From JAGCJX01 sp045638645 (GTDB lineage Bacteria > Bacteroidota > Bacteroidia > Bacteroidales > UBA932), in assembly GCA_045638645.1 (NCBI GenBank), contig JAZUBU010000004.1, positions 1 through 62,467 of the forward strand: 62,467 nt of DNA, read 5' to 3'. Below are positions 31,274 through 40,669 of the stretch, in pieces (position 1 is the stretch's first letter; the number at the start of each line of letters is the position of its first letter). A program made the position numbers and the translations under genes. Under the pieces are notes generated by a model. The model was not told the DNA's origin. It did not search any database and was given only the letters and a program-made list of their open reading frames with translations.

Positions 31274-32680
31274 ATGATTAAGCAAGTAGCTCAACTGAAA
31301 ATGCAGCAGGGACTGTCGCCCTTGCAGATTCAAACCATCAAATTGTTGGAATTGCCGACGTTGGAATTGGAACAACGGATTCGTAAGGAACTGGAAGAAA
31401 ATCCAGTTCTGGATGAAGTGCAGGAAGAGGATGGCGATGATGCGGCTCCGAAGAATGTTTCCTTAAGTGATTACCAGCAAGAGGAATCGACGGCTTCCTA
31501 CAAGACCTACATCAACAACCAGGGTAAGGATATGAAACCCCAATACACGGTCTTTCCTGTGAAAGAAAGCTTTCATCAGAGTCTGGAGATGCAATTGGGA
31601 TACAGTCCTTTGGATGCCCATCAGCGCGAGATTGCATCGTATCTCATCGGCAGTCTGGATGATGACGGCTACTTGCGTACGGATCTGGAATCCCTGGTAG
31701 ACAACCTGGCTTTCAAGTTGAACATCGAGTCCTCTGTGGAAGAACTGGAGCAGGTTTTACGTGTGGTGCAGGAATTGGAACCGGTGGGCATCGGTGCCCG
31801 GGACTTGCAAGAGTGCCTGCTGTTGCAAATCCGATCCAAGCAACCGAATCCGGTACGGAAGACTGCAGAACGTATTCTGAAGGATTTCTTCAATGAGTTC
31901 ACCAAGCGCCATTACCAGAAAATCATACTCCGTCTGCAGATAACGGAAGATGAACTGAAGGCCGCCATCGATGAAATTGTCCGTTTGAATCCGAGACCCG
32001 GTGGCCAGGTGGATGATTCGTATTCAGAACAGACCCAGCAGGTTGTTCCGGACTTTGTCCTGGAGGTTCAAGACGGAGAGATGATCCTGTCCATGCCCAA
32101 ATTTTCCATTCCTGAGTTACGGGTAAACAAACGCTATGCCGACATCCTCATGCAGTCAGCCCAGTCGCATACCCGTTCCGGTCGTGAAACGGCTTCCTTT
32201 GTCAAACAGAAGCTGGATTCGGCCAAGTGGTTTGTGGAGGCCATCAAGCAGCGTCAGAATACCTTGATGAATACGATGAATGCGATCCTGGATTTTCAAA
32301 AAGAATTCTTCATGGAGGGGGAAGAAACGAAGTTGCGTCCAATGGTATTGAAGAACATCGCTGAAAAAACCGGTCTGGATATCTCGACCATTTCCCGGGT
32401 GGTGAACTGCAAATACATTCAGACTCATTTTGGTATTTATCCCCTGAAGTACTTTTTCTCTGAAGGTCTGATGACCGAGTCCGGGGAGGAGGTTTCTACC
32501 CGTGAAATTAAAAATGTGCTCGCGGCACAGGTAGAGGCAGAGGATAAAAGAAAGCCCCTCACGGATGAGGAGCTTGTGGTGTTGCTTGCCGACAAAGGGT
32601 ACAAGGTGGCTCGCAGAACGGTCGCCAAGTACCGGGAGCAATTGAATATTCCGATTGCCCGTCTTCGCAAGGAATTATAA
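31274..32680 (+). CDS. rpoN: RNA polymerase sigma-54 factor
   Basis: A 468-aa sigma-54. Region I is Gln/Leu-rich (MQQGLSPLQIQTIKLLELP), followed by an acidic region II, the core-binding domain and the DNA-binding part. The RpoN box is read as ARRTVAKYREQLNIP near the C-terminus. Sigma-54 needs an enhancer-binding ATPase; none is encoded in the window. The frame opens upstream at 31220, but that is before the promoter. Its stop overlaps the convergent upp gene by 6 bp. Confidence 0.95.
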   Translation: MIKQVAQLKMQQGLSPLQIQTIKLLELPTLELEQRIRKELEENPVLDEVQEEDGDDAAPKNVSLSDYQQEESTASYKTYINNQGKDMKPQYTVFPVKESFHQSLEMQLGYSPLDAHQREIASYLIGSLDDDGYLRTDLESLVDNLAFKLNIESSVEELEQVLRVVQELEPVGIGARDLQECLLLQIRSKQPNPVRKTAERILKDFFNEFTKRHYQKIILRLQITEDELKAAIDEIVRLNPRPGGQVDDSYSEQTQQVVPDFVLEVQDGEMILSMPKFSIPELRVNKRYADILMQSAQSHTRSGRETASFVKQKLDSAKWFVEAIKQRQNTLMNTMNAILDFQKEFFMEGEETKLRPMVLKNIAEKTGLDISTISRVVNCKYIQTHFGIYPLKYFFSEGLMTESGEEVSTREIKNVLAAQVEAEDKRKPLTDEELVVLLADKGYKVARRTVAKYREQLNIPIARLRKEL

Positions 32681-33328
32681 TTTGTCTCCGAATGCCAAAT
32701 CACCGGCATCGCCCAATCCGGGAACAATGTAGGATTTGTTGGTGAGTTCTTCGTCAATGGCACCGACCCATAAGGTGGTTTTCTTGTGGGAGAGGTGTTT
32801 GGACAGGTATTCTACTCCGAAACGGCTGGCAATCGGGCAGATGATGTGGGTGTGTTCCGGTTCTCCGTCTTTGCAGAGACGTTCGTGCGCCAGGACGATG
32901 GAGGAGCCAGTTGCCAGCATGGTGTCCGCTAACAGCAGGGTTTTTCCTTCGATGGACGGGTTGCTGGAGTATTCGATCTGAATGGTGAATTTGTTGTCCT
33001 TTCCGTATTTTCTGTAAGCTGCAATGAATGCGTTTTGCGCTTTGTCAAAGTAATGCAGCAGTCCTTCGTGAAGGGGAAGACCGGCGCGCAGGATGCTGGC
33101 AATGACAATCGGATTGGCCACCAGGTTGGTTTGGGCAATGCCGAGGGGGGTGCAGACTTCGGTTTGGGCATAATCCAGCGTTTTGCTGATTTCGTAGGCG
33201 AAGATTTCTCCGATGCGTTCCAGGTTGCGGCGGAAGCGCATGGCGTCTTTTTGAATGACTTGGTCACGCAGTTCTGCTATAAAGTGATTGAAGACCGAAT
33301 TCTGTTCGCTCAGGTTGATGATTTTCAT
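32675..33328 (-). CDS. upp: Uracil phosphoribosyltransferase
   Basis: A 217-aa salvage enzyme making UMP from uracil and PRPP. The PRPP loop is LLADTMLATGSSI, and the uracil-binding C-terminus is VPGLGDAGDLAFG. The start at 33328 (MKIINLSEQ) avoids overlap with manB, whose stop is 13 nt upstream; the upstream extension to 33361 is unlikely. Last gene of the ruvX-def-manB-upp operon. Confidence 0.95.
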   Translation of the reverse strand: MKIINLSEQNSVFNHFIAELRDQVIQKDAMRFRRNLERIGEIFAYEISKTLDYAQTEVCTPLGIAQTNLVANPIVIASILRAGLPLHEGLLHYFDKAQNAFIAAYRKYGKDNKFTIQIEYSSNPSIEGKTLLLADTMLATGSSIVLAHERLCKDGEPEHTHIICPIASRFGVEYLSKHLSHKKTTLWVGAIDEELTNKSYIVPGLGDAGDLAFGDKL

Positions 33329-33341
33329 AACGGAGTTGGGT

Positions 33342-34739
33342 TTAACGGTTAAAGGACTCAATGATGCTTCGTGTTTCTTCTATTTTTTGTGCAAGCAGTT
33401 CGTGGCTGTCGGCTTCGCACAAGAAACGCAGGTAGGGTTCTGTATTGGAAGGGCGGATGTTGAACCACCAGTGCGGGAATTCAACCCGGTAGCCGTCAAA
33501 GTCCATTTGTCGGGTCGGGGTTTCCTGTCCGGTGAAGTGGGCCCTTACGGCATCCATGGCTTCTTGTTTGCGTTCCAGCCGGAAGTTGATTTCACCGGAG
33601 TTCTCGTAACGTTCAATGGCACCGATGAGTTGAGAAAAGCTCTTGCCTTCGCGTTTGGCCGTGGCGACCAGATCCAGGACAATCAGGGAGGCCATGATGC
33701 CACTGTCTGAGTAGAAGAAGTCTTTGAAATAATAGTGTCCGGCCAATTCTCCTCCGAAGAGACCGTCTATTTCGCGCAGTTTCAAGGCGGCAAATGCTCG
33801 TCCGACTTTCCAGGTGTGAACTTCGGCCCCGAAGGGTTGCAGGTACTCTGCGATGGCTTTGGAACTGCGGATGTCCTGCAGAACACGGACAGGAGTTGCA
33901 GGAGGAGTGGTGCGTTGTCGCAGGGCTGCCGGGCTGCTGCCTTTCCCTTCGATGAAGAAGGTACCCAGAAGGCCGATGATTAAATCGGGAGAGACAAAAC
34001 GTCCGGTTTCGTCCACAAACATCACCCGGTCGGCATCCCCGTCGTAGATAACACCGATGTCGCATTTTTTCTGTTGGACACATTGACGCAGGTCTTTTGT
34101 GTTTTCGGGAACCAGCGGGTTGGGTTCGTGGTTCGGGAAACGGCCGTCCATTTCCTTGTACAAGTACGTGGGATGATTGCCAAACAGGTCATCGGCAAAC
34201 AACGAGGCCATGCCGTTGGAAATATCCATCGCGATGTTCAGGTTGGAGAGGTCTCCCAAATATTGTCGTTGGAAATTCAGGTATTCCTCGTGCACGTTGA
34301 TTTCAATGATTTTTCCGCGTTCCTGTGTGGGGACGGGTTGGGTGGCGCGGTCGGAGAGGACCCATTGCTCCAGGGTTCCCAATCCGGTATTGTAGCCGAC
34401 CGGGAGTGCGTTTTCCCGGGAAACTTTCAATCCGTTGTATTCCGCCGGATTGTGGGAGGCTGTGATTTGGACAGATGCCTTGAATCCGCGGTTGGCGGTG
34501 GTAAAATAGACCATGGGCGTGGTACTCAGTCCCATGTTATAAACGTCTGCTCCGGCATCGTTGATGCCTTTGGCCAGCCATTCGTAAATCTCCGGGGAGG
34601 AGGTCCGGTCGTCCCGGCCTACCAGGATGGCCTTGGTTTGCAACAATTCGGGCAGGAAATAGCCGATGCGGTAGACGGTTTCTTTGTTAAAATCCTGGTT
34701 GTAAATGCCCCGGATGTCATAGGCATGAAAAGCTCCCAT
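33342..34739 (-). CDS. manB: Phosphomannomutase/phosphoglucomutase
   Basis: A 465-aa alpha-phosphohexomutase. The N-terminal FHAYDIRGIYN, the catalytic phosphoserine loop VQITASHNPAEYNG, the metal-binding DGDADRVMFVD and the sugar-binding GGELAGHYYF are all present. The phosphate-binding RPSNTEPYLR lies at the C-terminus. It interconverts mannose 6- and 1-phosphate, feeding ManC (6354-7448). It starts 1 nt after def. Confidence 0.95.
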   Translation of the reverse strand: MGAFHAYDIRGIYNQDFNKETVYRIGYFLPELLQTKAILVGRDDRTSSPEIYEWLAKGINDAGADVYNMGLSTTPMVYFTTANRGFKASVQITASHNPAEYNGLKVSRENALPVGYNTGLGTLEQWVLSDRATQPVPTQERGKIIEINVHEEYLNFQRQYLGDLSNLNIAMDISNGMASLFADDLFGNHPTYLYKEMDGRFPNHEPNPLVPENTKDLRQCVQQKKCDIGVIYDGDADRVMFVDETGRFVSPDLIIGLLGTFFIEGKGSSPAALRQRTTPPATPVRVLQDIRSSKAIAEYLQPFGAEVHTWKVGRAFAALKLREIDGLFGGELAGHYYFKDFFYSDSGIMASLIVLDLVATAKREGKSFSQLIGAIERYENSGEINFRLERKQEAMDAVRAHFTGQETPTRQMDFDGYRVEFPHWWFNIRPSNTEPYLRFLCEADSHELLAQKIEETRSIIESFNR

Positions 34740-34740
34740 A

Positions 34741-35304
34741 TTATTTGTCGTATTTGGCGCGGTAGTGCGTTCTTACTTTTCCTTTTGAGATGTTGTGTAA
34801 TTTGCTGCAGATCATTTTTTTACGGATTGGAGCAGCTTTGTCGGTAAAGACGATGCCGGCCAGGTGGTCCATTTCGTGCTGCACCATACGGCAGGCAAAA
34901 CCTTCAAATTTTTCTTCGCGGGCTTCCAGATTTTCGTCCAGGTAGGCGACGCGCATCCAGCTCGGGCGGACGATGTCGCAGTGGATGTCGGGAATGCTCA
35001 GGCATCCTTCGCTGTAGGTGGCGGTTTCTTCCGAAGCTTCCAGGATGGTGGGGTTGATCATGACCCGCTTGAAGTTACGCAGGTTCGGGTAGGCATCGGT
35101 CAGGTCGCTGCCGTCTACGACCAGGATTTGTTGGCTCAGTCCGATTTGTGGTGCGGCCAATCCGACGCCGTCAGCGTTGCGCATGGTTTCAAACATGTTT
35201 TCAATCAATGCTTTCAGTTCTTCCCGGTTGATCTCTTCGGGGTTGATGGGAGAGGCTTCGGCTTTCAATACGTCCGAGCCGTACAAGTAAATCGGTAAAA
35301 TCAT
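34741..35304 (-). CDS. def: Peptide deformylase
   Basis: A 187-aa metalloenzyme that removes the N-formyl group from nascent proteins. All three motifs are intact: GVGLAAPQIG, EGCLSIP and QHEMDHLAG. It sits 3 nt downstream of ruvX. Confidence 0.97.
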   Translation of the reverse strand: MILPIYLYGSDVLKAEASPINPEEINREELKALIENMFETMRNADGVGLAAPQIGLSQQILVVDGSDLTDAYPNLRNFKRVMINPTILEASEETATYSEGCLSIPDIHCDIVRPSWMRVAYLDENLEAREEKFEGFACRMVQHEMDHLAGIVFTDKAAPIRKKMICSKLHNISKGKVRTHYRAKYDK

Positions 35305-35307
35305 GGG

Positions 35308-35721
35308 TTATTTTGTTCTGTCCAAATAAGTTTGCAAAATCAAGGCCGCACTGACCTTGTCAATGGCGCTTTTGTCCCGGCGGTCCATTTTCTTGACCCC
35401 GCTGTCAATGAGGGAGCGGAAAGCCAGCACGGAGGTGAATCGTTCGTCTTCCAGGGTTACGGGAATGTCCGGGAAATGTTTGGCCAGTTGTTTCAGGAAC
35501 ACATCCACATAGGCAGCTGCTTCTGCCGGCTTGTTGTTCAGGTTCATCGGGTAACCTACGACAAATCTCGAAACGGGCTGATTTTGGGTATAATTTTTGA
35601 GATATTTCACTATCTTTGCGGACGGTATTGTCTCCAAAGGAGAAGCGAAGATTCCGAGAGGGTCGCTGACGGCAACACCCACCCGTTTCTTTCCGTAATC
35701 AATGCCAAGAATACGATTCAT
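35308..35721 (-). CDS. ruvX: RuvX/YqgF Holliday-junction-resolvase-like nuclease
   Basis: A 137-aa RNase H-fold protein with LGIDYGKKRVGVAVSD at the start, VGYPMNLN, and the terminal DKSAIDKVSAALILQ. The family processes the 5' end of pre-16S rRNA in E. coli and may also resolve junctions. It heads a minus-strand operon. The -7 box is only 4 nt from its ATG. Confidence 0.93.
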   Translation of the reverse strand: MNRILGIDYGKKRVGVAVSDPLGIFASPLETIPSAKIVKYLKNYTQNQPVSRFVVGYPMNLNNKPAEAAAYVDVFLKQLAKHFPDIPVTLEDERFTSVLAFRSLIDSGVKKMDRRDKSAIDKVSAALILQTYLDRTK

Positions 35722-35725
35722 ACGA

Positions 35726-35733
35726 CAAAGGTA
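35726..35733 (-). promoter_or_regulatory. ruvX -7 box, 4 nt from the start codon
   Basis: TACCTTTG on the minus strand ends 4 nt before the ATG, implying a leaderless operon transcript. Confidence 0.6.
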
Positions 35734-35747
35734 GGTTTTTATACGAA

Positions 35748-36605
35748 ATGAGTAAAGATAATGCTGAAAAAAAAAGGGATTTGTTCCGGAAATACCGCAT
35801 CGCGGTGATGGACGACGAATCCCATCGTAACTTGTTCGCCTTTCATGGGACCAAGTGGAAAATCCTGGCAGTGTTGGGTGTTTCTTCGCTCGTCTTTGTC
35901 TTTTGTATTGCTGCGCTGGTGATGTATACGCCCATCCGTCGGGTTATTCCGGGCTATCCTTCTGCTCAGACCCGTCACTTGGCGGCACAGAATGCCCGCA
36001 AAGTGGATTCCTTGGAACGTGAAATGTGGATCTGGTCTTTGCAATTCAATAATTTGCAGCGGATTCTGAGTGGGTCCGAACCCCTGAAGATGGACAGTCT
36101 GTTGCAGGATCGTGCTCACCTGGAGGAGTATAGTTTTTCGGATTTGTACCAATACGAAGATTCTTTGCTGCGGGACAAAATTGATCGCGTGGAACGTTTT
36201 AATTTGTCGGAGTCCCGGAGTCGGGATCTGGGGCTGGAGGCCTTGGTGCTTTTCCCTCCGGTCAAAGGGGTGATTTCAGCTCCTTACGAGGAGTCCCGGC
36301 ATCCCTATATTGACTTGGCGGTGGAAGAGAATTCGGTGGTTTCTTCGGTGTTGGAGGGAACCGTGATCTTTGCCGCCTGGCAGGATGAAACGGGATACAC
36401 GATGTATATTCAGCATCGTGATGATCTGATCTCGGTGTACAAGCACAATGCCAAACTCCTGCGTCAGGTGGGAGATAAAGTGACTGTGGGCATGCCCGTG
36501 GCCATGTCGGGAAATACGGGCCGGTTGACTACCGGACCCCATTTGCATTTTGAATTGTGGTACCGAGGGGTTCCGATCGATCCGATCAAGTACATGAAAT
36601 TATAG
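35748..36605 (+). CDS. M23 family peptidase, membrane-anchored
   Basis: A 285-aa inner-membrane protein. A cytoplasmic N-terminus is followed by one helix (about 42-64), a coiled-coil linker (about 80-165) and a LytM domain (about 185-283). The zinc ligands are kept: His and Asp of RHPYIDLAV and the HLH of GPHLHFEL. The YIQHRD His is also present, so it can be an active peptidoglycan endopeptidase rather than an EnvC-like activator. It starts 26 nt from divergent ruvX and leads the dxr-rseP operon. Confidence 0.9.
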   Translation: MSKDNAEKKRDLFRKYRIAVMDDESHRNLFAFHGTKWKILAVLGVSSLVFVFCIAALVMYTPIRRVIPGYPSAQTRHLAAQNARKVDSLEREMWIWSLQFNNLQRILSGSEPLKMDSLLQDRAHLEEYSFSDLYQYEDSLLRDKIDRVERFNLSESRSRDLGLEALVLFPPVKGVISAPYEESRHPYIDLAVEENSVVSSVLEGTVIFAAWQDETGYTMYIQHRDDLISVYKHNAKLLRQVGDKVTVGMPVAMSGNTGRLTTGPHLHFELWYRGVPIDPIKYMKL

Positions 36606-36611
36606 CAGGTT

Positions 36612-37763
36612 ATGAACAGAAGAAAGATCGCCATATTGGGTTCGACGGGTTCGATCGGCCGTCAGGCATTGGAAGTCGTGGCAGCGCATCCCGACCTGTT
36701 CGAGGTGGAACTTCTGACGGCGAACACCAGTGCCGAGTTGCTGGTGGAGCAGGCTCTCCGCTTTGATGCGAACCAAGTGGTGTTGCACGATGAGGTGGCT
36801 TACCGTCGGGCGAAAGAATTGCTGGCCGGTTCCCCGGTCAAAGTTTTTGCAGGCAAGGATTCGGTTGTGGGCCTGATGGAGACCATGGATGTGGACGTGG
36901 TTCTGTCGGCACAGGTGGGCTTCAGTGGTCTGGAACCTACTTTGGCGGCCTTGCGGAATGGACGGGTCGTGGCCTTGTCCAACAAGGAGTCGCTGGTTGC
37001 AGCCGGTTCGCTGGTCATGCGTTTGGCTCGAGAGACAGGTACTCCGATACTGCCGGTGGATTCCGAACACTCAGCTATTTTTCAATGTTTGCAAGGACAG
37101 CGCGGTCGGATCGAAAAGTTGCTGCTGACCGCTTCAGGAGGTCCCTTTCTTTACCATACGCCGGCCCAGATGGCCGACATTACCCGGGCAGAGGCTTTGC
37201 GTCACCCGCGGTGGAACATGGGGGCCAAGATCACCATCGATTGCGCAACCATGATGAACAAGGGTCTGGAGATGATCGAGGCAAGATGGTTGTTTGACGT
37301 AGCACCGGAGGATATTCAGATTGTGGTCCATCCGCAATCCATCATTCATTCCATGGTGCAGTTCACCGATGGGACTGTGCTGGGACAAATGAGCAATCCG
37401 GACATGCGCATTCCGATTCAGTTTGCCTTGGCGTACCCGGAGCGTCCGGCCTTGCCGATTCCGCGTCTGGATTTTGCCAAGATGGGACAGTTTACGTTCC
37501 TGGCTCCGGATTTGGACCGTTTCCCGTGCATTCGTCTGGCCTACGAGGCCATTGCGCAGGGAGGAACCCTGCCTTGTGCCATGAATGCTGCCAACGAGGA
37601 GGCTGTGTATGCCTTCTTGCGGGATGAGATTCCTTTTACGACCATTGCCCGGGCGGTTGAATCAACCATGCAGGTGATGCCGGTGGTGCAGGATCCTTCG
37701 CTCGAGGACATCATTGCAACGGACCGGGAAGCCCGGTTGCGCGTACGAGACTTTTTGAAATGA
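36612..37763 (+). CDS. dxr: 1-deoxy-D-xylulose 5-phosphate reductoisomerase
   Basis: A 383-aa enzyme of the MEP isoprenoid pathway that converts DXP to MEP with NADPH. It has the NADPH-binding ILGSTGSIGRQALEVV, the metal/substrate loop VDSEHSAIFQ, the SGGPF flexible loop and HPRWNMGAKITIDCATMMNK. It sits 6 nt after the M23 peptidase gene and 44 nt before rseP. Confidence 0.97.
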   Translation: MNRRKIAILGSTGSIGRQALEVVAAHPDLFEVELLTANTSAELLVEQALRFDANQVVLHDEVAYRRAKELLAGSPVKVFAGKDSVVGLMETMDVDVVLSAQVGFSGLEPTLAALRNGRVVALSNKESLVAAGSLVMRLARETGTPILPVDSEHSAIFQCLQGQRGRIEKLLLTASGGPFLYHTPAQMADITRAEALRHPRWNMGAKITIDCATMMNKGLEMIEARWLFDVAPEDIQIVVHPQSIIHSMVQFTDGTVLGQMSNPDMRIPIQFALAYPERPALPIPRLDFAKMGQFTFLAPDLDRFPCIRLAYEAIAQGGTLPCAMNAANEEAVYAFLRDEIPFTTIARAVESTMQVMPVVQDPSLEDIIATDREARLRVRDFLK

Positions 37764-37807
37764 TAATAAACAGATACCAATCAAGATAGAAGAAACTACA
37801 AAAGAAC

Positions 37808-39124
37808 ATGGATATTCTAATAAAAGTAATTCAATTGATCCTGGCCTTGTCCCTGTTGGTGCTTATCCACGAGTTTGGCCACTATATTTTTGCACGTCTT
37901 TTCAAGATTCGTGTGGAACAGTTTTATTTGTTCTTTCCGCCCGCAATCTTCAAATACAAACCGAAGAACAGTGATACCGAATTCGGTATAGGCTGTATCC
38001 CGTTGGGAGGCTTCTGTAAAATTTCCGGGATGATCGATGAGTCCATGGACAAGGAGGCCATGGCGCAGGAACCGCAACCGTGGGAATTCCGGACCCGTCC
38101 TGCCTGGCAACGTTTCTTTGTCATGATTGGCGGGGTGCTTTTCAATTTTATTTTTGCCATCCTGCTTTATTGTACCATCCTGTTTGTTTGGGGCAAGGAG
38201 TATTTGCGCAACGAAGATGCTGTTTATGGAATCCAAGTCAATGAACTGTCGGAGCGGATGGGCTTCTGCAATGGGGACCGGATACTGGCCTTTGATGACG
38301 AGCCGGTAGAGGACTTCTTCAAGTTGCAGGCGGATCTGTTGCGTTCACAGGCATCAACGGCAACCGTGCTCCGAGGTGGGGATACGCTGGTGCTTCCCAT
38401 TGATACGGAGTTGTTGCCGGAGATGATGAATACACCTGGCATCTTTGGGCTGGCAGCCCCGATTGCGGTGGGTTCAGTGCCGGATACCTCGATCAATGCG
38501 GCGGCAGACTTGCAAAAGGGAGACCGTTTCCTGCAGGTGGGAACACACCCCGTGTTTTATTATAAGGATTTGCAAGCGGCATTGGAAACCTATAAAAACA
38601 CGACGGTGGATGTTCTGTTCTTGCGGGGTGCGGATACGGTTTCGGTGCCCTTGGTGGTGAATGATTTGGGTAAGATTCAGGTCGGTTTGGGCAGTGATGT
38701 CCGTGCTGTGCAATGGACCCGCAAGGAGTATTCCTTCCTGGAAGCCATTCCGGCAGGTTTTCAGTTGACCTTTGCCACCATCGGGGATTATTTGAAAGAG
38801 TTGAAACTCATCTTTACTCCGAAAACGGAGGCATACAAGTCTTTGGGCAGTTTTATAGCCATTGGCAGCATCTTCCCTTCTTCGTGGGATTGGCAGTCCT
38901 TCTGGAACATTACGGCGTGGTTGTCCATCATGTTGGCCGTGCTGAATCTTTTGCCGATTCCGGCTTTGGACGGTGGACACGTATTGTTTGTCTTGTACGA
39001 AATGATTACCCGCAGAAAGCCCTCCGATAAATTCTTGGAGTATGCGCAAATGGTCGGCATGTTCCTCTTGTTGGCTTTGGTAGTGTTTGCATTGTCCAAT
39101 GATTTTATCCGATATGTATTTTAA
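37808..39124 (+). CDS. rseP: RseP family site-2 protease
   Basis: A 438-aa intramembrane zinc protease. The active site HEFGHYIF lies in the first helix, and the third ligand is in NLLPIPALDGGH. Two PDZ-like regions (about 130-215 and 220-300) lie between. RseP-type enzymes cleave anti-sigma factors or signal peptides within the membrane. It forms an operon with dxr and DUF4837. Confidence 0.95.
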   Translation: MDILIKVIQLILALSLLVLIHEFGHYIFARLFKIRVEQFYLFFPPAIFKYKPKNSDTEFGIGCIPLGGFCKISGMIDESMDKEAMAQEPQPWEFRTRPAWQRFFVMIGGVLFNFIFAILLYCTILFVWGKEYLRNEDAVYGIQVNELSERMGFCNGDRILAFDDEPVEDFFKLQADLLRSQASTATVLRGGDTLVLPIDTELLPEMMNTPGIFGLAAPIAVGSVPDTSINAAADLQKGDRFLQVGTHPVFYYKDLQAALETYKNTTVDVLFLRGADTVSVPLVVNDLGKIQVGLGSDVRAVQWTRKEYSFLEAIPAGFQLTFATIGDYLKELKLIFTPKTEAYKSLGSFIAIGSIFPSSWDWQSFWNITAWLSIMLAVLNLLPIPALDGGHVLFVLYEMITRRKPSDKFLEYAQMVGMFLLLALVVFALSNDFIRYVF

Positions 39125-39142
39125 CTGTTAATTAAATAAGGA

Positions 39143-40159
39143 ATGACTATGAAGTGGATTGGTAGAATCCTTTCCCTGTTGGCTTTGTTGGCTGTCGTGG
39201 CCTGTGGACAGGGGAAACAACCCGAAAAAGAATCGGATACAGCCAAAACCTATTTGCCCAAGGTCAGTGGCAAGCCGGGTGACTTGCTGATTGTGATTGA
39301 TCACGAGAGTTGGAATTCTGAGGTGGGAACCTTGTTGCGGGATGTACTGGCCGCAGATTATCCGTTGTTGCCCCAGCGGGAACCTTATTTTACCTTGTAC
39401 AATGTGCCTCACAATGCCTTTTCGGGTTCTTTTTACCTGCATCGGAACATCCTGGTGCTCAACCTGGGTAAAAAAGAATCGACCGTGCAATGCCAGCAAA
39501 ATACGTGGGCGGCGCCCCAGGCGGTGGTGCAGGTGAATGCCCGGGATCGGGAAGATGCCTTGTCGTTGCTGCAGGAGGAAGGGAAGAAGATCCTGGATTT
39601 CTTTGAAAGCTTTGAACGTAACCGCGCCATTGCGTCGAACCGCAAGTTCAACGATGTGTCGGTTCAAACCGAAGTGATGGGTCGCCTGGGAGGAGCTCCG
39701 GTTTATCCGAATGGTTTCAGTTTGAAGAGTCTGCGGGAAGATTTTGCTTGGGTTTCCCAAGAATCGACTTATGTAAACCAAAGTATCCTGGTGTATTCGT
39801 ATCCGGTCGGCCCGGATTATGCCATGACCTTGGCGGATTTGATTGCCCGTCGGGACAGCGTCTTGCGGGTAAACGTGCCGGGCAAACGAGAGGGAAGCTA
39901 TATGTATACCGCGAGAACACTGGCGGAGCCGACGATGCGATGGGTAAAGAATGGTAAGAAGTCGTTTGTCGAGGTGCGTGGTTTGTGGGAACTCCACAAT
40001 GATTTTATGGGAGGCCCGTTTATTTTTCACGCCTATTTGGACCAGCTTCGTGGAAGAGTTGTTGTGGTGGAAGGATTTGTTTATGCGCCGAAGTACGATA
40101 AGAGAAATTACATAAGAAACGTAGAATCAATTATTTATACTTTTGATTGGGCAAAATGA
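39143..40159 (+). CDS. DUF4837 family lipoprotein
   Basis: A 338-aa lipoprotein (LLALLAVVACGQG, Cys at about residue 21). The body contains LPKVSGKPGDLLIVIDHESW, a DFFESFERNRAIASNR segment and a conserved GGPFIFHAYLD. This is the DUF4837 pattern, found beside rseP in Bacteroidota. Function is not known; location is the outer envelope. It starts 18 nt after rseP. A second ATG (MKWIG) two codons on is equally likely. Confidence 0.85.
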   Translation: MTMKWIGRILSLLALLAVVACGQGKQPEKESDTAKTYLPKVSGKPGDLLIVIDHESWNSEVGTLLRDVLAADYPLLPQREPYFTLYNVPHNAFSGSFYLHRNILVLNLGKKESTVQCQQNTWAAPQAVVQVNARDREDALSLLQEEGKKILDFFESFERNRAIASNRKFNDVSVQTEVMGRLGGAPVYPNGFSLKSLREDFAWVSQESTYVNQSILVYSYPVGPDYAMTLADLIARRDSVLRVNVPGKREGSYMYTARTLAEPTMRWVKNGKKSFVEVRGLWELHNDFMGGPFIFHAYLDQLRGRVVVVEGFVYAPKYDKRNYIRNVESIIYTFDWAK

Positions 40160-40191
40160 GAAAAAATATTTTAAAAATTTTTTCAAAAAAA

Positions 40192-40222
40192 TTTGCAGAA
40201 TGAAAAAAAGTGTCTACCTTTG
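40192..40222 (+). promoter_or_regulatory. tRNA-Glu promoter, full -33/-7
   Basis: TTTG (40192-40195), a 19-bp spacer and TACCTTTG (40215-40222), preceded by long A/T tracts, as at tRNA-Gly. Confidence 0.85.
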
Positions 40223-40262
40223 CAATCCCAATCACAAAGAGCGGTGCTCGAGAGGGTAACAT

Positions 40263-40334
40263 GGTGGATTCGTCTAACGGTTAGGACTCAAGATTTTCAT
40301 TCTTGCAATAGGGGTTCGATTCCCCTATCCACTA
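40263..40334 (+). tRNA. tRNA-Glu (anticodon TTC)
   Basis: The acceptor GGTGGAT pairs with ATCCACT (one G.U at the first pair). The D-arm is GTCTAACGGTTAGGAC, the anticodon stem CAAGA/TCTTG encloses TTTTCAT (anticodon TTC), and the T-arm is AGGGGTTCGATTCCCCT. The discriminator is A; no CCA is encoded. rpsT follows 19 nt later with no terminator between, so the two are probably co-transcribed. Confidence 0.95.
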
Positions 40335-40353
40335 CGAATAAAAAAAGAATATA

Positions 40354-40605
40354 ATGGCAAATCACGCATCAGCAGACAAACGTCACCGTCAAAGCGAAAG
40401 ACGTAGATTGCATAACAAATATTATGCAAAGACGACACGCAATGCAATCAGAGCTTTGCGTAACACAACAGACAAAGAAGCAGCCATGGCACTTCTTCCC
40501 AAAGTTTCCTCTATGATTGACAAGTTGGCTAAGATCAACGTTATTCATAAGAACAAAGCAGCAAACTTGAAGAGCGGTATCGCAGTTCACGTAAGCAAAT
40601 TGTAA
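40354..40605 (+). CDS. rpsT: 30S ribosomal protein S20
   Basis: An 83-aa basic, helical protein that binds 16S rRNA early in 30S assembly. MANHASADKRHRQSERRR and the C-terminal HKNKAANLKSGIAVHV are typical. It is transcribed behind tRNA-Glu and followed by an intrinsic terminator. Confidence 0.96.
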   Translation: MANHASADKRHRQSERRRLHNKYYAKTTRNAIRALRNTTDKEAAMALLPKVSSMIDKLAKINVIHKNKAANLKSGIAVHVSKL

Positions 40606-40633
40606 GAATTTACGTTTTGGTAAAAAATACAGA

Positions 40634-40667
40634 AAAATCTTCCCGAATTTTGGGAAGATTTTTTTTG
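40634..40667 (+). terminator. Intrinsic terminator after rpsT
   Basis: AAAATCTTCCC (40634-40644) pairs over 11 bp with GGGAAGATTTT (40652-40662), followed by more T. It ends 3 nt before the radC start codon. Confidence 0.9.
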
Positions 40668-40669
40668 TT